Source: Pseudomonadota bacterium
Lineage (GTDB): Bacteria > Pseudomonadota > Gammaproteobacteria > Xanthomonadales > Xanthomonadaceae
Reading direction: 5' to 3'
Assembly: GCA_018241125.1 (NCBI GenBank)
Contig: JAFEEL010000033.1
Location: forward strand, 142,294 to 206,293
Length of the DNA stretch: 64,000 nt
The notes under the pieces are model-generated. The model was not told the origin of the DNA, did not search any database, and worked only from the letters and a program-made list of their open reading frames with translations. Of the stretch, positions 30,899-39,512 are shown one piece after another (position 1 is the first letter of the stretch; the number at the start of each line of letters is the position of its first letter). A program made the position numbers and the translations under genes.

Positions 30899-32511
30899 CC
30901 GACGAAAGCCCCGACGTGCTCGGCTCCATCCCCGACACGCTGCCCGACGCACCCGCGCTGCCGCCGCAGACCAGCCGCGCGATCTCGCTGCAAAACGAGT
31001 TCCAGACCCACCCCGGCCGAGGGCTTACCCCGGCGTCGTTGGCCTCCCTGCTGGTCGCCGCCGAGCAGGGCAATCCACTGGCGCAGTTCGACCTGTTCGA
31101 GGACATGGAAGAGCGCGACGGCCACCTGGCCGCCGAGATGATCCGCCGCCGCCGTGCGCTCACCCGCCTGGACTGGAACATCGTCCCGCCGCCCAACCCC
31201 AGCGCTGCCGAGAAGAAAGCTGCGCTCACGCTCAATGAATGGGTGACCGACCTGCCCGACCTGGAAGAGCTGCTGTTCGATACCACCGATGCCATCGGCA
31301 AAGGCTTTGTCTGTCAGGAAATCGAATGGGCCCGCGATGGCGGCCACTGGCTGCCGCGCTCCATCGTGCATCGGCCGCAGTCGTGGTTCCGATTCGTGCG
31401 CGGCTACACGCAGGAAATCCGCCTGCGTACCGGCGGCTTCGGCGACCCCCTGCAACCGGGCGGCTGGATCGTGCACACGCACAAGGCCAAGTCCGGCTAT
31501 CTCGAACGCGCCTCGCTGTTCCGCGTCCTGGTGTGGCCGTACCTGTTCAAGAACTATTCGGTCGGGGATCTGGCCGAGTTCCTGGAGATCTACGGCATCC
31601 CGCTGCGGCTGGGCAAATACCCGCCCGGCGCCAGCGACGCCGAGAAGAACACCCTGATGCGCGCCTTGCTCACGCTGGGCCACAACGCCGCCGGCATCGT
31701 GCCCTCGACGATGGCGCTGGAGTTCGCCAAGGCCGCCGACGGCGATGCCAAGGCCAGCTACGAGGTGATGATCGACTTCTGCGAGCGCACCCAATCCAAG
31801 ATCATCCTCGGTGCCACCCTCACCAGTCAGGCCGGGCGCGGCTCCAATACCAATGCCCTGGGCACCATCCACAACGAGGTGCGCAAGGATCTGACCGACT
31901 CCGACGCCAAGCAGATCGCCGGCGCGTGGACGCGCGCCGTGGTGTGGCCGCTGGCGCTGTTCAACGGCCTGATTGCCGATCGCAGCCGCTGCCCGCGTTT
32001 CGCCTTCAACCTGCAAGAGCCCGAGGATCTGGCCAACTACGCCCAATCGTTGCCGTCGCTGGTGGCGCTGGGGTTACGCATCCCGCGCCAGTGGGCGCAG
32101 GCGAAGCTGGGCATTCCCGAACCCGAGGAGGGCGACGCGGATATCCTGCAACCGGCACAGGCCGCGGCCCCGCCGCAGCCCTTGCAACTGGCCGGCAAGT
32201 CCGACGCCAAACCGGCGGCCGCCGCCACCGCGCGCCTGACCGCGCAGCCACCAGCTGACGACCGGCCCGACCCGCCGGCACTGATGACCGACCGCCTCGG
32301 TCGCAACACCGCTCCGGCACTGGATGCATGGATTGGCCAGGTGCGCGAACTGGCGGCCAAGGCCACCTCGTTGCAGGAGTTGCGCGATGGGTTGCTGCGG
32401 TTGGCCCCGAGCATGAGCCTGGATGACTATGCCAAGGCGATGACCGAAGCGCTGACGGCGGCCGCGCTGGCCGGTCGCTTCGAGGTGCTGCGCGAAGCCG
32501 GGATGAGCTGA
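30892..32511 (+). CDS. Portal protein (Mu gp29 / DUF935 type)
   Basis: A 539-aa protein of the DUF935 portal family. Landmarks are AEQGNPLAQFDLFEDMEERD with RRRRALTRLDWNI, the WFRFVRG region, YGIPLRLGKYPPGAS, and TSQAGRGSNTNALG with the following WPLALFNGL. It forms the dodecameric ring through which DNA enters the head. ATG 30892 overlaps the terminase end by 7 nt. The C-terminal 100 residues are Pro/Ala-rich then helical. Confidence 0.92.
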   Translation: MVTDESPDVLGSIPDTLPDAPALPPQTSRAISLQNEFQTHPGRGLTPASLASLLVAAEQGNPLAQFDLFEDMEERDGHLAAEMIRRRRALTRLDWNIVPPPNPSAAEKKAALTLNEWVTDLPDLEELLFDTTDAIGKGFVCQEIEWARDGGHWLPRSIVHRPQSWFRFVRGYTQEIRLRTGGFGDPLQPGGWIVHTHKAKSGYLERASLFRVLVWPYLFKNYSVGDLAEFLEIYGIPLRLGKYPPGASDAEKNTLMRALLTLGHNAAGIVPSTMALEFAKAADGDAKASYEVMIDFCERTQSKIILGATLTSQAGRGSNTNALGTIHNEVRKDLTDSDAKQIAGAWTRAVVWPLALFNGLIADRSRCPRFAFNLQEPEDLANYAQSLPSLVALGLRIPRQWAQAKLGIPEPEEGDADILQPAQAAAPPQPLQLAGKSDAKPAAAATARLTAQPPADDRPDPPALMTDRLGRNTAPALDAWIGQVRELAAKATSLQELRDGLLRLAPSMSLDDYAKAMTEALTAAALAGRFEVLREAGMS

Positions 32512-32512
32512 C

Positions 32513-33823
32513 ATGACTGGCGTCGCCTTCGGCCAGGTGCCATTCGCCGAGCAGATCGCGTTCTTCCTGCAAAAGCTCAACGTCAACACCGAGAGCTACC
32601 TGGACGTGTGGGCCGAGCAGCACGACCGCAGCTTCATGGTCGCCGGGGCCAACCGCGATGCATTGGTGCAGGACTTGCGCGAGGCCGTCGCCAACGCCAT
32701 CGAGAATGGCGCGTCGCTGGAAGACTTCCGTCGCGACTTCGACCGCATCGTGACCGAGCACGGCTGGGATTACAACGGCGGTCGCAACTGGCGCTCGCGC
32801 GTCATCTACGAAACCAACCTTCGCACCAGCTTCGCCGCCGGACGCTGGAAGCAGTTGCAGGCACTCAAACAAGATCGCCCGTACTGGCAATACGTCCACA
32901 ACGACTCCGTGCAGCATCCGCGCCCGCTGCATCTGGCATGGAACGGGCTGGTGCTGCACGCGGACGACCCGTGGTGGCACACCCACTTTCCGCCCAACGG
33001 CTGGGGCTGCCGCTGCGAAATCCGCTCGCTCTCCCGCCGCGACCTGGCCAAGCTCGGCAAGGACGGCCCCGACACCGCGCCGCCCATCGACATGCAGACC
33101 GTCACCGTCGGCCAGCGCAGCCCCGGCGGCCCGCAGTCGGTGCAGACGCCCAAAGGCATCGATCCGGGGTTCGGCTATGCGCCCGGGCGCAGCCTGGACG
33201 TGCCGACCGATCTGGGCGTGTTGCGCGCGCCGCCGGGCGTGCCGCCGATTCCTGCGCCTATTGCAGACGGCCTGAATGCCGCCTTCGATGCGACTGATGC
33301 CCGCTACCTCGGCTTGCCGGAAGCGCAAGCGCATGCGCTGCACGCCGTCGAGCGCGAGATCGCCGATGCGTTGGTCGAGCATGCCATCGCCATCGATGCC
33401 GCCGGCATCACGAGACTGGCTGTCGTTGGCATCGAGGACAAGGTCGATCTGCGCCCCTATCTGCATGTGTTGCGTGATCTCGTGCTGACCCACAACCATC
33501 CATCGGCCAGCGGCTTTTCCCCGGATGACATTGCCACCGCCGCCTACGGCGGAGTGGCCGAAATCCGTGTCATTACGGCGCAAGGCTTGTATCGGCTTTC
33601 CCCGCCTGACGGCCAGCGATGGCCGTTCGATCTGATCGACATGGCGATCCCCGGGTCGGACTTGCGCGCAGATATCGCCGCCTTGGCGCTGGCCTATGTT
33701 CACCAAGCGCTGCGACGTTGGCCGCATCTGACCCGCGCCCAACAGGACAGGCTGGCCTACGATCGCTTGATGCTATTATTGATGCGACGCTATGGGCTGA
33801 TCTATCGCGTGGTGCAGCCATGA
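32513..33823 (+). CDS. MuF-type head morphogenesis protein with a JAB-like C-terminal domain
   Basis: A 436-aa protein. Residues of about 1-190 are a MuF/gp30 minor head domain (IYETNLRTSFAAGRWKQL, HFPPNGWGCRCEI). After a Pro-rich linker, residues of about 265-436 form a separate domain with THNHPSASGFSPDDIATAA near residue 326, followed by VAEIRVITAQGLYRL. The HxHPS...S..D pattern recalls JAB/MPN metalloproteases such as RadC-type proteins, with one residue less in the spacer. MuF proteins are often fused to toxin or effector domains delivered with the virion. Plain Mu gpF lacks this part. Confidence 0.85.
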   Translation: MTGVAFGQVPFAEQIAFFLQKLNVNTESYLDVWAEQHDRSFMVAGANRDALVQDLREAVANAIENGASLEDFRRDFDRIVTEHGWDYNGGRNWRSRVIYETNLRTSFAAGRWKQLQALKQDRPYWQYVHNDSVQHPRPLHLAWNGLVLHADDPWWHTHFPPNGWGCRCEIRSLSRRDLAKLGKDGPDTAPPIDMQTVTVGQRSPGGPQSVQTPKGIDPGFGYAPGRSLDVPTDLGVLRAPPGVPPIPAPIADGLNAAFDATDARYLGLPEAQAHALHAVEREIADALVEHAIAIDAAGITRLAVVGIEDKVDLRPYLHVLRDLVLTHNHPSASGFSPDDIATAAYGGVAEIRVITAQGLYRLSPPDGQRWPFDLIDMAIPGSDLRADIAALALAYVHQALRRWPHLTRAQQDRLAYDRLMLLLMRRYGLIYRVVQP

Positions 33824-34047
33824 CAAAAGACTTGCTTGCCACCTTCGAAGAATCGCCACCGCCTTTCCCGGACGGCATGACTTGGGCGCAGATCGATGCG
33901 CGAGCGCGCGCCGAGGGCATCCGCGAAGCGCTCGGCAAGGCTGGTGTGATCGCCAGCATGGCAGGAGCCGAGGCGGCGCTGTCCGATGTGCCGCTTCCGG
34001 AATGGGCGCAAGCAGTGATCCGTTCACAATTCCCACTCGTGGCCTGA
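33820..34047 (+). CDS. 75-aa protein coupled to the MuF-JAB gene (candidate immunity or partner)
   Basis: A small acidic protein (TKDLLATFEESPPPFPDGMT, WAQIDARARAEGIREALGKA) starting at ATG 33820 in an ATGA overlap with the MuF-JAB gene. No Mu equivalent is known to me at this position between gpF and gpG. If the MuF C-terminal domain is a toxin, this is where an immunity protein would be expected. That role is inference. Confidence 0.6.
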   Translation: MTKDLLATFEESPPPFPDGMTWAQIDARARAEGIREALGKAGVIASMAGAEAALSDVPLPEWAQAVIRSQFPLVA

Positions 34048-34050
34048 CCG

Positions 34051-34518
34051 ATGGCGGTGAACGTCGTCATCGAATGGGACGATGCGCAGGCGCTGGCATC
34101 CATCCGCCGCGCCATCGACGCCATCGGCGACCCGGCGCGGGTGCTGGGCAACATCGGCCCGCAGCTGGTCAACAGCACCAAGGACCGCTTCACCACCGAA
34201 ACCGATCCCGATGGCCTGCCGTGGGAAGCGCTGAAACCGCGCTACGCTCGCGCCAAGGCGCGCAAGTATCCGGGACAAGGCATCCTGCGCCGCGAAAATC
34301 GCCTGTATGAATCCATCGTTTCCCAGGTCGATGGCGACACCTTGCTGGTCGGCACCAACGTCACCAACAAGGGCTTCCCGTACTCGGCCTCGATGCAACT
34401 CGGCGCGCCCTCCCGCAACGTGCCGGCGCGACCGTTTCTGGGCGTGAGCGCCGAGGATCGCAACGACATCCAGGCCATCGTCATGGATTACCTGCGCAAT
34501 GCGGTGGCAGGCGACTGA
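34051..34518 (+). CDS. Virion morphogenesis / tail completion protein (Mu gpG type)
   Basis: A 155-aa protein of the phage virion morphogenesis family. It shows VIEWDDAQALASIRRAI, then NSTKDRFTTETDPDGLPWEAL with LRRENRLYESI, and a C-terminal PARPFLGVSAEDRNDI motif. It is thought to act at head-tail joining. ATG 34051 is 3 bp after the preceding stop. Confidence 0.88.
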   Translation: MAVNVVIEWDDAQALASIRRAIDAIGDPARVLGNIGPQLVNSTKDRFTTETDPDGLPWEALKPRYARAKARKYPGQGILRRENRLYESIVSQVDGDTLLVGTNVTNKGFPYSASMQLGAPSRNVPARPFLGVSAEDRNDIQAIVMDYLRNAVAGD

Positions 34519-34774
34519 CGCTCCGACCGCCTGCAAGCGCCTACAAGGCGCGCGCGGGCGTTTGCGCCACCCTCGTATCGCCCGCGCCCCGTAAAAGCGT
34601 CTGACGTAGCGTCAGGATCGTTTTTGGGCCGGTCTGCACGGCTGCGCCGCCGCCAACCCCTGCCGGAACCCCGAATCGGCCGGATTCGGGCCTCGGTGCA
34701 GCGGTTCGACCATGTTGCCGGCGTCGGCAACATGGTTCCCTCGCGCGCGCGCGGCGCGCTTTGAACCAGGACAT
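34519..34774. other. Non-coding gap with three hairpins inside the late region
   Basis: This 256-bp gap has no supported gene. It holds CTGACG-TAG-CGTCAG followed by GATCGTTTTT, a plausible intrinsic terminator near 34600, then an inverted CCGAATC/GATTCGG pair near 34675. The strongest is an 11-bp perfect stem ACCATGTTGCC (34709-34719) / GGCAACATGGT (34726-34736). It probably ends one late transcript and starts or modulates the capsid transcript. Confidence 0.6.
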
Positions 34775-35953
34775 ATGACAGCGCCTGCGCGGGCCGCGAA
34801 AGTGCGCTGCATGCCGCTGTCCAATCGCCCTGCCGATCATCACCCTGCCGCGCTGGTTGCGCTGGCACCGTGCCACGTGGTGTTGGCCGTTGCTGCCCAG
34901 GGCGCCGGCGAAGTGGCAGATCGCATCTGGTTGCAGCTCACCCCGGCCGGCGACTTCGCCCCGCGCGATGGCCGCCAGTTGCCGATGGCGCACTGGCATA
35001 CCGATGCCACCACCGCAGCGGCCACGATTGCCGCTTTTCGCGCCAACAAGACCCCACCGGTAGTCGATTACGAACACCAGACCCTGCTGACCCAGACCAA
35101 CGGCCAGCCCGCGCCCGCCGCCGGCCGCATCGTCGATATGCAATGGCGCGAAGGCCAGGGCCTGTTCGGGCAGATCGAACTGACTGCCCGCGCGCGCCAA
35201 TACATCGCCGACGGCGAATACCGCTACTTCAGTCCGGTGTTCACCTACGACCCCGACACCGGCAACGTGCTGGCCATCGTCATGGGCGCGCTGACCAATC
35301 ATCCGGCGCTCGATGGCATGGCGCCGGTCGCGCTGCGCGCCGCCGCCACCGCTCGCTTTTCCGTCCCGTCCACCTCCCGCGAGGATTCCATGAACAAGCT
35401 GCTCGCCGCCATCTGTGCCTTCCTCAATCTCGATCCGGCCACCACCAGCGAAGACCAAGCCCTGACCGCACTGGCCGCGCGCCAGAGCGACGACCCACTG
35501 GCCGCGTTGCGTGCCGCGTTGGGCGTTGATGCCAGCGCCGACAGCGCCGCGCTGACCGCCGCTTGCGCCGCGCTCAAGGCCAACGCGCCCGACCCGGCCC
35601 GCTTCATCGGCATCGAGGCGTTCAACCAGGTCAAGACCCAGCTCGCCGCGCTCACCGCGCAGGTCGAAGGCGACAAGGTCGAAGCACTGATTGCCGCCGC
35701 GCTCGGCGATGGCCGCCTGCTCACTGCGCAAGAGCCCTGGGCACGCAGCCTGGGCAAGAGCGATTTCGCATCGCTCAAGGCCTACGTCGAATCGGCTACG
35801 CCCATCGCCGCGCTGCGCACCACCCAGACCGGCGGCAAGGCGCCCGTAGACGAGCAAACCAATCCGCTCAACGCCGAGGAAATGGCCGTGTGCCGCGCCG
35901 TCGGCATCGACCCCAAGGACTTCGTCGCCACCCGCGCCGAACTGGCCGCTTGA
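34775..35953 (+). CDS. Head maturation protease with C-terminal scaffold region (Mu gpI type)
   Basis: A 392-aa protein of the Mu gpI protease family. An N-terminal protease domain has VVDYEHQTLL, GRIVDMQWREGQGLFGQIEL and YRYFSPVFTYD. From residue 206 the protein is an Ala-rich helical scaffold. ATG 34775 with AGGA just upstream is used; an earlier in-frame ATG at 34712 lies inside the hairpin region. It trims the prohead and degrades scaffold. The C-terminal part can also be made from an internal start (separate entry). Confidence 0.88.
   Translation: MTAPARAAKVRCMPLSNRPADHHPAALVALAPCHVVLAVAAQGAGEVADRIWLQLTPAGDFAPRDGRQLPMAHWHTDATTAAATIAAFRANKTPPVVDYEHQTLLTQTNGQPAPAAGRIVDMQWREGQGLFGQIELTARARQYIADGEYRYFSPVFTYDPDTGNVLAIVMGALTNHPALDGMAPVALRAAATARFSVPSTSREDSMNKLLAAICAFLNLDPATTSEDQALTALAARQSDDPLAALRAALGVDASADSAALTAACAALKANAPDPARFIGIEAFNQVKTQLAALTAQVEGDKVEALIAAALGDGRLLTAQEPWARSLGKSDFASLKAYVESATPIAALRTTQTGGKAPVDEQTNPLNAEEMAVCRAVGIDPKDFVATRAELAA
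35390..35953 (+). CDS. Nested scaffold protein from an internal start (Mu gpZ type)
   Basis: Within the protease gene and in the same frame, ATG 35390 is preceded by GAGG at 35381-35384 with 5-nt spacing. It would give a 187-aa protein equal to the scaffold part (MNKLLAAICAFLNLDPATTS onward). Mu makes its scaffold Z in just this way from gene I. The internal ribosome site is seen; use of it is inferred. Confidence 0.6.
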   Translation: MNKLLAAICAFLNLDPATTSEDQALTALAARQSDDPLAALRAALGVDASADSAALTAACAALKANAPDPARFIGIEAFNQVKTQLAALTAQVEGDKVEALIAAALGDGRLLTAQEPWARSLGKSDFASLKAYVESATPIAALRTTQTGGKAPVDEQTNPLNAEEMAVCRAVGIDPKDFVATRAELAA

Positions 35954-35979
35954 TCGCCACCCACTGAAAAGGAACCGTC

Positions 35980-36390
35980 ATGGCACTCACCGCAGACCGC
36001 AACACCCCGCAGCGCCTGGATCGCATGCGCAACTCCGACCCCGTCGAAGCCGCCAGCCTGATCTACGTCGGCTCGATGGTCGCCATCAACACCAGCGGCA
36101 ATGCCGTTGCCGCCAGCGCCACCGCCGCCAACATCACCCGCGGCGTGAGCACCGTGGCCCGCGCCGACAACTCTGCCGGGGCGGCCGGGGCGATCAACGT
36201 CGATACCGAGCGCGGCGTGTTCCAGTTCGCCAACTCCGCCAGCGCCGATCTGCTTGCCCGCACCGACATCGGCGCGACCTGCTACGTGGTCGATGCCCAG
36301 ACCGTGGCCAAGACCGACGGCTCCGGCGCACGCCCTGTCGCCGGCGTGGTGCGCGACGTAGACGCCAACGGCGTCTGGGTCGAGTTCTGA
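35980..36390 (+). CDS. Capsid-associated protein, DUF2190 type
   Basis: A 136-aa beta-rich protein of the DUF2190 family: LIYVGSMVAINTSGNAV, then NITRGVSTVARADN and ARPVAGVVRDVDANGVWVE. It lies between protease/scaffold and major capsid genes, where decoration or head-stabilising proteins occur. ATG 35980 has AAAAGGAA upstream. Confidence 0.88.
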   Translation: MALTADRNTPQRLDRMRNSDPVEAASLIYVGSMVAINTSGNAVAASATAANITRGVSTVARADNSAGAAGAINVDTERGVFQFANSASADLLARTDIGATCYVVDAQTVAKTDGSGARPVAGVVRDVDANGVWVEF

Positions 36391-36418
36391 TCGCCCGCCA
36401 ACCACCGAGGACTCATCG

Positions 36419-37312
36419 ATGATTCTCAACGCCGCCAATCTCAAAACCCTGAACATCGCCTTCAACGCGGCGTTCAAGAGCGCCTTCGCGGGTGCCGAAA
36501 CGATGTGGCCGAAGGTCGCCACCCAAGTGCCATCCACCACCGGCAGCGAGGAATACGGCTGGCTCGGCCAGTTCCCGCGGATGCGCGAATGGCTCGGCTC
36601 GCGGGTGGCGCAGTCCATCACCACGCACGGCTACACCATCAAGAACAAGACCTTCGAATCCACCGTGAAGGTGCCGCGCGAGGCCATCGAGGACGACCAG
36701 TACGGCCTGTATACGCCGATGATCTCCGAGCTGGGCAGCTCGGCCGCCCAGCACCCGGACGAGATGATCTTCTCGCTGCTGCAAAACGGCTTCAGCACCG
36801 CCTGCTACGACGGCCAGAACTTCTTCGACGCCGACCATCCGGTGCTCGATGCCAGCGGCAACCCGCAGTCGGTGTCCAACTCTGGCGGCGGAACGGGCAA
36901 TCCGTGGTTCATGCTCGACACCAGCCGCTCGATCAAGCCGCTGATCCTGCAAATGCGCCGGCCGGCCCAGTTCGTGGCCAAGGACAAGCCGTCCGACGAC
37001 AACGTGTTCGAGGACAACGAGCTGCGCTACGGCGTGGATGGCCGCTGGAACGCCGGCTTCGGGTTCTGGCAGATGGCCTATGGCAGCCAGCAGACCCTGG
37101 ACACCAACGCCTTCAATGCCGCCTATGCGGGCATGGCCGGTCTCAACGGCGACTACGGCAAGCCGCTGGGCATCCGCCCGAAGCTGCTGGTGGTCGGTGC
37201 ATCCAACCGCGCCAGCGCGCTGAACATCGTGGCCGTGCAGCGCAACGCGGCCGGCGCCGACAACATCAACTATCAGGCGGTCGATGTGCTGATCGTGCCC
37301 TGGCTGCCGTAA
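36419..37312 (+). CDS. Major capsid protein (Mu gpT type)
   Basis: A 297-aa HK97-fold head protein of the Mu gpT family. It begins MILNAANLKTLNIAFNAAFK and shows EEYGWLGQFPRMREWLG and IKNKTFESTVKVPREAIEDD. The C-terminal LNGDYGKPLGIRPKLLVVG is also typical. The coding strand is clean and full length. A strong hairpin follows (37329-37352). Confidence 0.95.
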   Translation: MILNAANLKTLNIAFNAAFKSAFAGAETMWPKVATQVPSTTGSEEYGWLGQFPRMREWLGSRVAQSITTHGYTIKNKTFESTVKVPREAIEDDQYGLYTPMISELGSSAAQHPDEMIFSLLQNGFSTACYDGQNFFDADHPVLDASGNPQSVSNSGGGTGNPWFMLDTSRSIKPLILQMRRPAQFVAKDKPSDDNVFEDNELRYGVDGRWNAGFGFWQMAYGSQQTLDTNAFNAAYAGMAGLNGDYGKPLGIRPKLLVVGASNRASALNIVAVQRNAAGADNINYQAVDVLIVPWLP

Positions 37313-37328
37313 GTGTGTGGGTGGCGCG

Positions 37329-37352
37329 GGTGCCCCGGGTCACCGGGGCACC
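37329..37352 (+). terminator. Hairpin after the major capsid gene
   Basis: A perfect 10-bp stem GGTGCCCCGG / CCGGGGCACC with loop GTCA lies 17 bp after the capsid stop. There is no T-run, so it may stabilise the upstream message or attenuate rather than fully terminate. The next gene has GGAGG directly downstream. Confidence 0.6.
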
Positions 37353-37374
37353 TGCCCGATAACCGGAGGATCGC

Positions 37375-37563
37375 ATGTCCAAGTTGCACGTCATCTCCAA
37401 GCGTGACGGCTATCGCCGCGCCGGCATCGTCTTCGGTCGCGTGGCCAGCGTCATCGACACCGACGCCCTGCGCAAGGCGCAGGTCGATGCAATCCGCGCC
37501 GACCCGCACTTGAAGGTCGTGGCCGTCGAGCCCGACAAGTCCGAGAAGAAAGGCAAAGCCTGA
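37375..37563 (+). CDS. Mu gp35 / FluMu N-like small head protein
   Basis: A 62-aa protein (LHVISKRDGYRRAGIVFGR, then KAQVDAIRADPHLKVVAVE) resembling the short protein between gpT and gp36 in Mu-like phages (FluMu N-terminal type). Start ATG 37375 follows GGAGGATCGC. Its stop overlaps the next start (TGATG). Confidence 0.8.
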   Translation: MSKLHVISKRDGYRRAGIVFGRVASVIDTDALRKAQVDAIRADPHLKVVAVEPDKSEKKGKA

Positions 37564-38096
37564 TGTACGTCACCCTCGCCCAGTTGGCGCAATCGCCGGG
37601 CGCGACCGAGCTGGCGCAGGTCGCCAGCGACAGCTTCGGCGCCATCGTCGATGCCGCCTTGATGGACGCTACCTTGCGCGGTGCCGACCGCAGCGCATGG
37701 TCTGCCGGCGACATCGCCGCCGCCGACGACGCTGCCGCGCGCATCAGCAACGAGATCGCCAACGCCGGCAGCCTGATCGACGGCTACCTGGCGCGCCGCT
37801 ACGCCCTGCCGCTGAGCCCGACCCCTGCGATCCTCACCACCTGGGCCATCGCCATCGTGCGCTACCGCCTGCATACCGACCGCATCACCGATCCGCGCAC
37901 CGACCCGGTCGCCCGCGACTACCAGCAGGCGATCGGCTTTCTCACGCAGGTCGCCAACGGTCAGTTTTCGCTCGGGCTCGAAGACCCCACCCTGCAACCG
38001 CCAGCAGTGGGCGAGATCAACATCAATGCCGGCCGCAAGGTGTTCGGCGTGGATACCGCCTGCGACGACGCCTACGGCACGGGGCGTGGGTTCTGA
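37563..38096 (+). CDS. Head completion / neck protein, DUF1320 (Mu gp36) type
   Basis: A 177-aa protein of the DUF1320 family: an N-terminal MYVTLAQLAQSPGATELAQ, then NAGSLIDGYLARRYALPLSP and AIAIVRYRLHTDRITD. It is a helical head-tail connector protein. TGATG overlaps on both sides couple it to its neighbours. Confidence 0.88.
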   Translation: MYVTLAQLAQSPGATELAQVASDSFGAIVDAALMDATLRGADRSAWSAGDIAAADDAAARISNEIANAGSLIDGYLARRYALPLSPTPAILTTWAIAIVRYRLHTDRITDPRTDPVARDYQQAIGFLTQVANGQFSLGLEDPTLQPPAVGEININAGRKVFGVDTACDDAYGTGRGF

Positions 38097-38584
38097 TGGC
38101 CGCGATGCCCGCCAGCATGCTGCCCTTCGACATCGGGCTGGCGATTGCCCGCCTGGCAACCCCGTTGCCCGGGGCGCTGCGCGCGGTGGGCACCTCGGCC
38201 GACATGGCTGCCATCACCCAGCTGCGCGACTTCCCGGCGCCGTGCGCCTATGTGCTGCTCGCGCGCGAGAAAGCCACCAAGACATCCAGCGGGGCCAGCA
38301 TCCCCGGCCAGCAATCGGCACGCAGCCAGTTGATCACGGTCACCTTCGGTGTGGTGCTGGTGGTGCGCAACCTGCGCGCGCAGCGCGGGGACGCCCTGCG
38401 CGACGAACTGCGCGACAGCCTGGGCGCGCTGCGCAGCCGCCTGCTCGGCTGGACGCCGCCGCTGCCATCGGCCACCGCTTGCGAGCTGGTGCAGGGCGAC
38501 CTGAGCGATTACGACGCCGGAACCGCCATCTGGACCGACATCTGGCGCACCCAGCACACGCTCAACAACGGGGTGTCTGCATGA
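38096..38584 (+). CDS. Tail terminator-like protein (gp37 type)
   Basis: A 162-aa protein at the Mu gp37 position. The pattern CAYVLLAREKATKTSS, ITVTFGVVLVVRNLRAQ and LLGWTPPLPSAT with ELVQGDLSDYDAG is typical of tail terminator proteins that cap the tail tube of long-tailed phages. ATG 38096 in a TGATG overlap. Confidence 0.78.
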   Translation: MAAMPASMLPFDIGLAIARLATPLPGALRAVGTSADMAAITQLRDFPAPCAYVLLAREKATKTSSGASIPGQQSARSQLITVTFGVVLVVRNLRAQRGDALRDELRDSLGALRSRLLGWTPPLPSATACELVQGDLSDYDAGTAIWTDIWRTQHTLNNGVSA

Positions 38585-38769
38585 AAGTCGTCCTGCGCCA
38601 AGCCCACACCCACGCCGGCATCGCCTACGCCGCCGGCATGGTCATCGATGTGCCGCTGCTGGATGCGGTATGGCTCAAAAGCGCGGGGCTGATCGATTAC
38701 CTCACCCGCCAGCCCAATCGCGCACCCGCTCCAGAACCCTCCACTGACCACCCCAAGGTGAACCCATGA
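38581..38769 (+). CDS. Small phage tail-region protein
   Basis: A 62-aa protein (MKVVLRQAHTHAGIAYAAGM, then DVPLLDAVWLKSAGLI) with a Pro-rich tail. ATG 38581 overlaps the upstream stop and its own end overlaps the tail-tube start. Proteins of this shape are common before the major tail gene; function unknown. Confidence 0.7.
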   Translation: MKVVLRQAHTHAGIAYAAGMVIDVPLLDAVWLKSAGLIDYLTRQPNRAPAPEPSTDHPKVNP

Positions 38770-39512
38770 GCCTGTTTTCGTTCCAGGGCAAGATCTACAT
38801 CGCCGACCGCCAGCCCAATGGCCAACCCGGCCCGTTGCGCTGGGCCTTCAACGTGCCCCAGCTCCAGATCAAGCTGGGCACTACCGTCAAGGAGCACAAG
38901 GAGTCGTTCTCCGGCCAGCGCTTGGAAGACGCGCGCCTGATCACCGAGGTCAAGGCCGAGGTGAGCATGGATCTGGAAGACTTCGATCCGCAGAATCTGG
39001 CGATGGCGCTGTACGGCAGCGCCGCCAGCGTGGCCGCCGGCAGCGTCACCGCCGAGGCGCTGCCCACCGTGGCCGTGGGCGACATCATCAAGCTGGCGCA
39101 GGTCGGCGTGAGCACGGTGGTGGTCACCGACTCCGCCGGCACCCCGGCCACCCTGGTCGCCGGCACCCACTACGCCATCGAGAGCGCTCCCGGCGGCCTG
39201 CTGAAGATCCTCAACCTCGGCAGCTACGTGCAGCCCTTCCACGTGGCCTACGCCCACGCCGGCGCCACCAACGTGGCGATGTTCACCACGCAGGCCACCA
39301 ACAAGTATCTGGTCGGCGATCTGATCAACACCGTGGACAACTCGCGGGTGCTGGTGCGCCTGTATCAGGTGCGCTTCGATCCGCTCGCCCAGCTCGACGT
39401 GATCGGCGACGATTTCAACAAGATGACTCTGGCCGGTTCGTGCCTGGCCGATCTGGTCAACGGTGCCGACCCGACCCTCGGTTACTTCGGGCGCATCGAG
39501 GCCGGCGTGTGA
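38766..39512 (+). CDS. Major tail tube protein
   Basis: A 248-aa beta-rich protein: MSLFSFQGKIYIADRQPNGQ, then KEHKESFSGQRLEDARL and VSMDLEDFDPQNLAMALYG, with an inserted Ig-like middle and VLVRLYQVRFDPLAQLDVIG. This is the pattern of major tail proteins of non-contractile transposable phages. No sheath gene accompanies it, which fixes the tail type as siphovirus-like. Confidence 0.82.
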   Translation: MSLFSFQGKIYIADRQPNGQPGPLRWAFNVPQLQIKLGTTVKEHKESFSGQRLEDARLITEVKAEVSMDLEDFDPQNLAMALYGSAASVAAGSVTAEALPTVAVGDIIKLAQVGVSTVVVTDSAGTPATLVAGTHYAIESAPGGLLKILNLGSYVQPFHVAYAHAGATNVAMFTTQATNKYLVGDLINTVDNSRVLVRLYQVRFDPLAQLDVIGDDFNKMTLAGSCLADLVNGADPTLGYFGRIEAGV

